A stretch of 64,000 bases of DNA from Ruminococcus flavefaciens AE3010 (GTDB lineage Bacteria; Bacillota; Clostridia; Oscillospirales; Ruminococcaceae): contig NZ_JAGT01000001.1 in NCBI RefSeq assembly GCF_000526795.1, positions 1,821,001 through 1,885,000 on the forward strand, read 5' to 3'. Below the pieces are notes generated by a model. It was given only the letters and a program-made list of their open reading frames with translations. It made no database searches and was not told where the DNA came from. Positions 61,806 to 64,000 of this stretch are shown piece after piece (position 1 is the stretch's first letter; each line of letters starts with the position of its first letter). Position numbers and translations under genes: made by a program.

Positions 61806-64000
61806 TTGAATAACTCCTTGAAGAAATATCTTCACGAGCTTCGCATGGAAAAGAAACAAAAACGACGGCTGGCTTCATTTATAACTGCCATGTCCGTGTT
61901 TGTTTCAACAGGCGTTTTCTGGCAGCTGCGCGGTATAGGCACTGCTATGACAGATGAAACGCCTTCCTTAAACGGGACCGATACGGCAGCTGCGCTGTCA
62001 GCTCCAAGCGGTTCTCTGTGCGAAACCAATGAGATATGGGAATCCACACTTCCCGAGCTGACCGACACGCTCGCGGAAAACGCTGCTTTGATAGCAGCTT
62101 CTCAATTAGGCTATACCGAAAACGAACAAAATTATACCTTGGGCGACGATGGCTGTACACATAAGAATTACAGCCGTTACGGCGCATGGTTCGGAAATCC
62201 GTACGGTGACTGGAACAACATGTTCACCTGTTTCTGTCTGCATTATGCAGGCGTAAATGAAGCAGATATACCGTTAAGCTCGGGCTGCTGGGCATGGTCG
62301 CTGAAGCTGAATGAAAAAGGAGTTCTCTCCCCTTTGAACAGAGGCTCTCCAAAACGCGGAGATGTGCTGCTGTTTGATACCGACCTTGACGGTAAGGCAG
62401 ACCGCTCGGGAATCATTTTCGATGTTGCCGAGACCTGCTTCATCACTATAGAGGGACAGGTAGACGGAGCTGTAGCGGAATGCAGGCACTCCCCCGATGA
62501 TGAGCATATCATAGGCTATGTGCCTGTTGAAACGCCTGAGAATGAAAATGTATCCCTTATTGAGTTCTCGGCGGAAAGCGAGTCGGGAATAAAGGTAGCA
62601 GCTTCTGCCGAATTGGGCGTATTCCCCGACGGCACTGAAATGCTTGCGACAGATATACCCCGTGACGAGGCTCTGGGAAAAGCTGCCGATGCTCTCGGCA
62701 CAGGAACAGATGAGATAGAGGCAGTTGCCGTTGATATCTCGTTCCTCTCTCCCGACGGCGTCGAGCTTGAACCAACGGACAGCTCTGCGGTCCATGTGGA
62801 GATAACTCTCCCCGAAGAGCAGAAACTCAGCGGCGATGAGTTCAATCTTATTCACATTTCCGACAGCGGCGGTACGGAAATAATCGAAAACGCCGAGGTA
62901 TCCGAGAACGGCGCGGAGTTTGACGCGGAGAGGTTTTCGATTTATGTTATTACATCGAATGGTGAAATTGAAAAGGATAGGCTTATTATAGATGGAAACA
63001 ATAATTACGTAAATAACTCCTCGGATAATCCCTATGTTGTGACGCTTGGTTCAATGTTTACAGTTGTAGGCTATACAACCGTTCCCCCTGGCGATAATTA
63101 TGATCAAGGTTTTTTATATGGTTGGAATCCAGAAATCATCTCTCGTTGGGGAGATGCTAATAATGCTGCTTCTGCTGACTCTAACGGCTACTATCGTCGT
63201 GAAATAAGATTTAAGGCGAACAAACCTGGCAATACAAAAGTAAGCTTGGATCTTGGAAATGGTAATTATGCAAATTTATACGTTTCTGTTCAAGTTCCTT
63301 CAGAAAGGGATATTTACGTTGTTCGCTGGAATGAAGAAATTGATAAAGATCAGCTTTATACCAAAGATGGTGCCACGTATGTTACTAATTCGCAAAGTAC
63401 CCCTTATCACATCAATGTTGGAGAAACTTTAACACTTGCAGGTTATTCAAGTGTTAATGCGTGGCTATATATGCCTGGTAATATCGTTTTAAGGCAAGAC
63501 GGGAGTACATCTCGTACGTTATCCTATGATACAGATGGCGTAAATCGTACGGTAATGACTGTAACTGGTCAGTCCCCGGGCGTACAAGATATTGTGCTGG
63601 ATGTTGATGGTAATAATAATTATAGAAGTTTCTGGATCGAGGTTCTTCCATCGGATGTTAATTATTCAAATAAGCTTAAAGATATTTATGTAAAAACTGC
63701 TCTTGATGATCGTGATATTGATAAAGTAAATGAATTTCTTGAGTTATTCGGTTTTCCGCATTCAGATGATGGATATGTTTATAATCAAATTTCGACCTAC
63801 GACGGAAAAACAAAATTATATCCTTATCTACTTTCTGTCGGACAATCTGCAATTTTTTATGTAAAAGATTCACCAACATCTACTATGGAATATAAAGCTG
63901 TGAAGCTTCCTATTGTCGGTACAACTGAAAATGATTCTTTTAAGGTAATACTTGGTAATGTTTCAAGCAGCGCAGCAGAGGTAACAGATGATGATTTTAT
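61806..64000 (+). CDS. large secreted protein with a CHAP-like domain, partial
   Basis: The frame opens with TTG 61806 (MNNSLKKYLHELRMEKKQKR) behind a G-rich site and is open to the right edge (731 codons). A membrane/signal segment (about 24-45) precedes a CHAP-like amidase fold (about 90-245: HKNYSRYGAWFGNPYGDW, FCLHYAG, PKRGDVLLFDTDLDGKADRS). The Cys I expect after GDW in such domains reads Asn here (GDWNNMF), with Cys a few residues on. Residues about 250-400 resemble the acidic spacer of large surface adhesins, followed by two similar beta domains starting YVVTLGSMFTVVGY and YHINVGETLTLAGY. The end is not in the window. Confidence 0.75.
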   Translation, partial: MNNSLKKYLHELRMEKKQKRRLASFITAMSVFVSTGVFWQLRGIGTAMTDETPSLNGTDTAAALSAPSGSLCETNEIWESTLPELTDTLAENAALIAASQLGYTENEQNYTLGDDGCTHKNYSRYGAWFGNPYGDWNNMFTCFCLHYAGVNEADIPLSSGCWAWSLKLNEKGVLSPLNRGSPKRGDVLLFDTDLDGKADRSGIIFDVAETCFITIEGQVDGAVAECRHSPDDEHIIGYVPVETPENENVSLIEFSAESESGIKVAASAELGVFPDGTEMLATDIPRDEALGKAADALGTGTDEIEAVAVDISFLSPDGVELEPTDSSAVHVEITLPEEQKLSGDEFNLIHISDSGGTEIIENAEVSENGAEFDAERFSIYVITSNGEIEKDRLIIDGNNNYVNNSSDNPYVVTLGSMFTVVGYTTVPPGDNYDQGFLYGWNPEIISRWGDANNAASADSNGYYRREIRFKANKPGNTKVSLDLGNGNYANLYVSVQVPSERDIYVVRWNEEIDKDQLYTKDGATYVTNSQSTPYHINVGETLTLAGYSSVNAWLYMPGNIVLRQDGSTSRTLSYDTDGVNRTVMTVTGQSPGVQDIVLDVDGNNNYRSFWIEVLPSDVNYSNKLKDIYVKTALDDRDIDKVNEFLELFGFPHSDDGYVYNQISTYDGKTKLYPYLLSVGQSAIFYVKDSPTSTMEYKAVKLPIVGTTENDSFKVILGNVSSSAAEVTDDDF

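Overview
The window looks like a chromosomal segment of a fibrolytic, cellulosome-forming Ruminococcus, closest in style to R. flavefaciens. The grounds are at least seven intact secreted genes with dockerin modules, Thr-rich or Asn/Gln/Trp-rich linkers, a GH11-GH10 xylanase with the long N/Q/W linker known from R. flavefaciens XYLA, CotH-domain dockerin proteins, and Gram-positive housekeeping genes (ireB, a cwlD-like amidase, GH25). No rRNA, complete tRNA or CRISPR array was seen.

Layout. 1-7.95 kb: a cut-off lipoprotein, secA, two small paralogous membrane proteins, an Sfp-type phosphopantetheinyl transferase, ireB, a GH25 muramidase, a TSCPD protein, a HEPN-like protein and a cwlD-like amidase. 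7.95-14.4 kb: an island bounded by the intact amidase gene and a 5' fragment of a second copy. It holds a dockerin remnant, an intact ECF sigma/anti-sigma pair, a dockerin protein built of three degenerate GH11-like domains, and a decayed second sigma/anti-sigma pair. 14.5-42 kb: the polysaccharide-degrading core, with a five-repeat NPCBM-like dockerin protein, a membrane-protein operon carrying two apparent frameshifts, two CotH dockerin proteins, GH30-CBM22-dockerin-CBM22-CE4, a tandem IseA-like dockerin protein, a LacI-sensor/EAL/beta-helix protein, and GH11-GH10-dockerin-GH11-CE4. The multidomain xylanases would attack glucuronoxylan backbones (GH10, GH11, GH30) and deacetylate them (CE4).

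42-54 kb: metabolism. A class I glutamine amidotransferase gene, a divergent small Cys-rich peptide gene and nadE all have the same unusual 5' layout: a strong promoter, then almost at once an intrinsic terminator, then the ribosome binding site. Next come an intracellular GH13, a rhodanese and a MoeB/ThiF-like E1 enzyme in tight head-to-head arrangement, and an operon encoding an ACT protein, glutamate-cysteine ligase, a class II glutamine amidotransferase and two small proteins. That operon is preceded by a textbook-like attenuator: a leader peptide with a Met-Cys-Lys-Cys-Met run, an 11-bp antiterminator and a competing terminator. This is the best candidate for an undescribed regulatory system here. 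An SsuA/NMT1-like binding lipoprotein and a decayed mobile-element remnant (ArdC N-terminus and a tRNA 3'-end-like scrap) follow.

54.9-64 kb: a GH43-CBM32-LamG-dockerin enzyme, a response regulator/ABC transporter/histidine kinase operon, a signal peptidase I, and a large secreted CHAP-like protein that runs off the right edge.

All calls come from reading the sequence. Family names rest on recognised motifs, not on searches.
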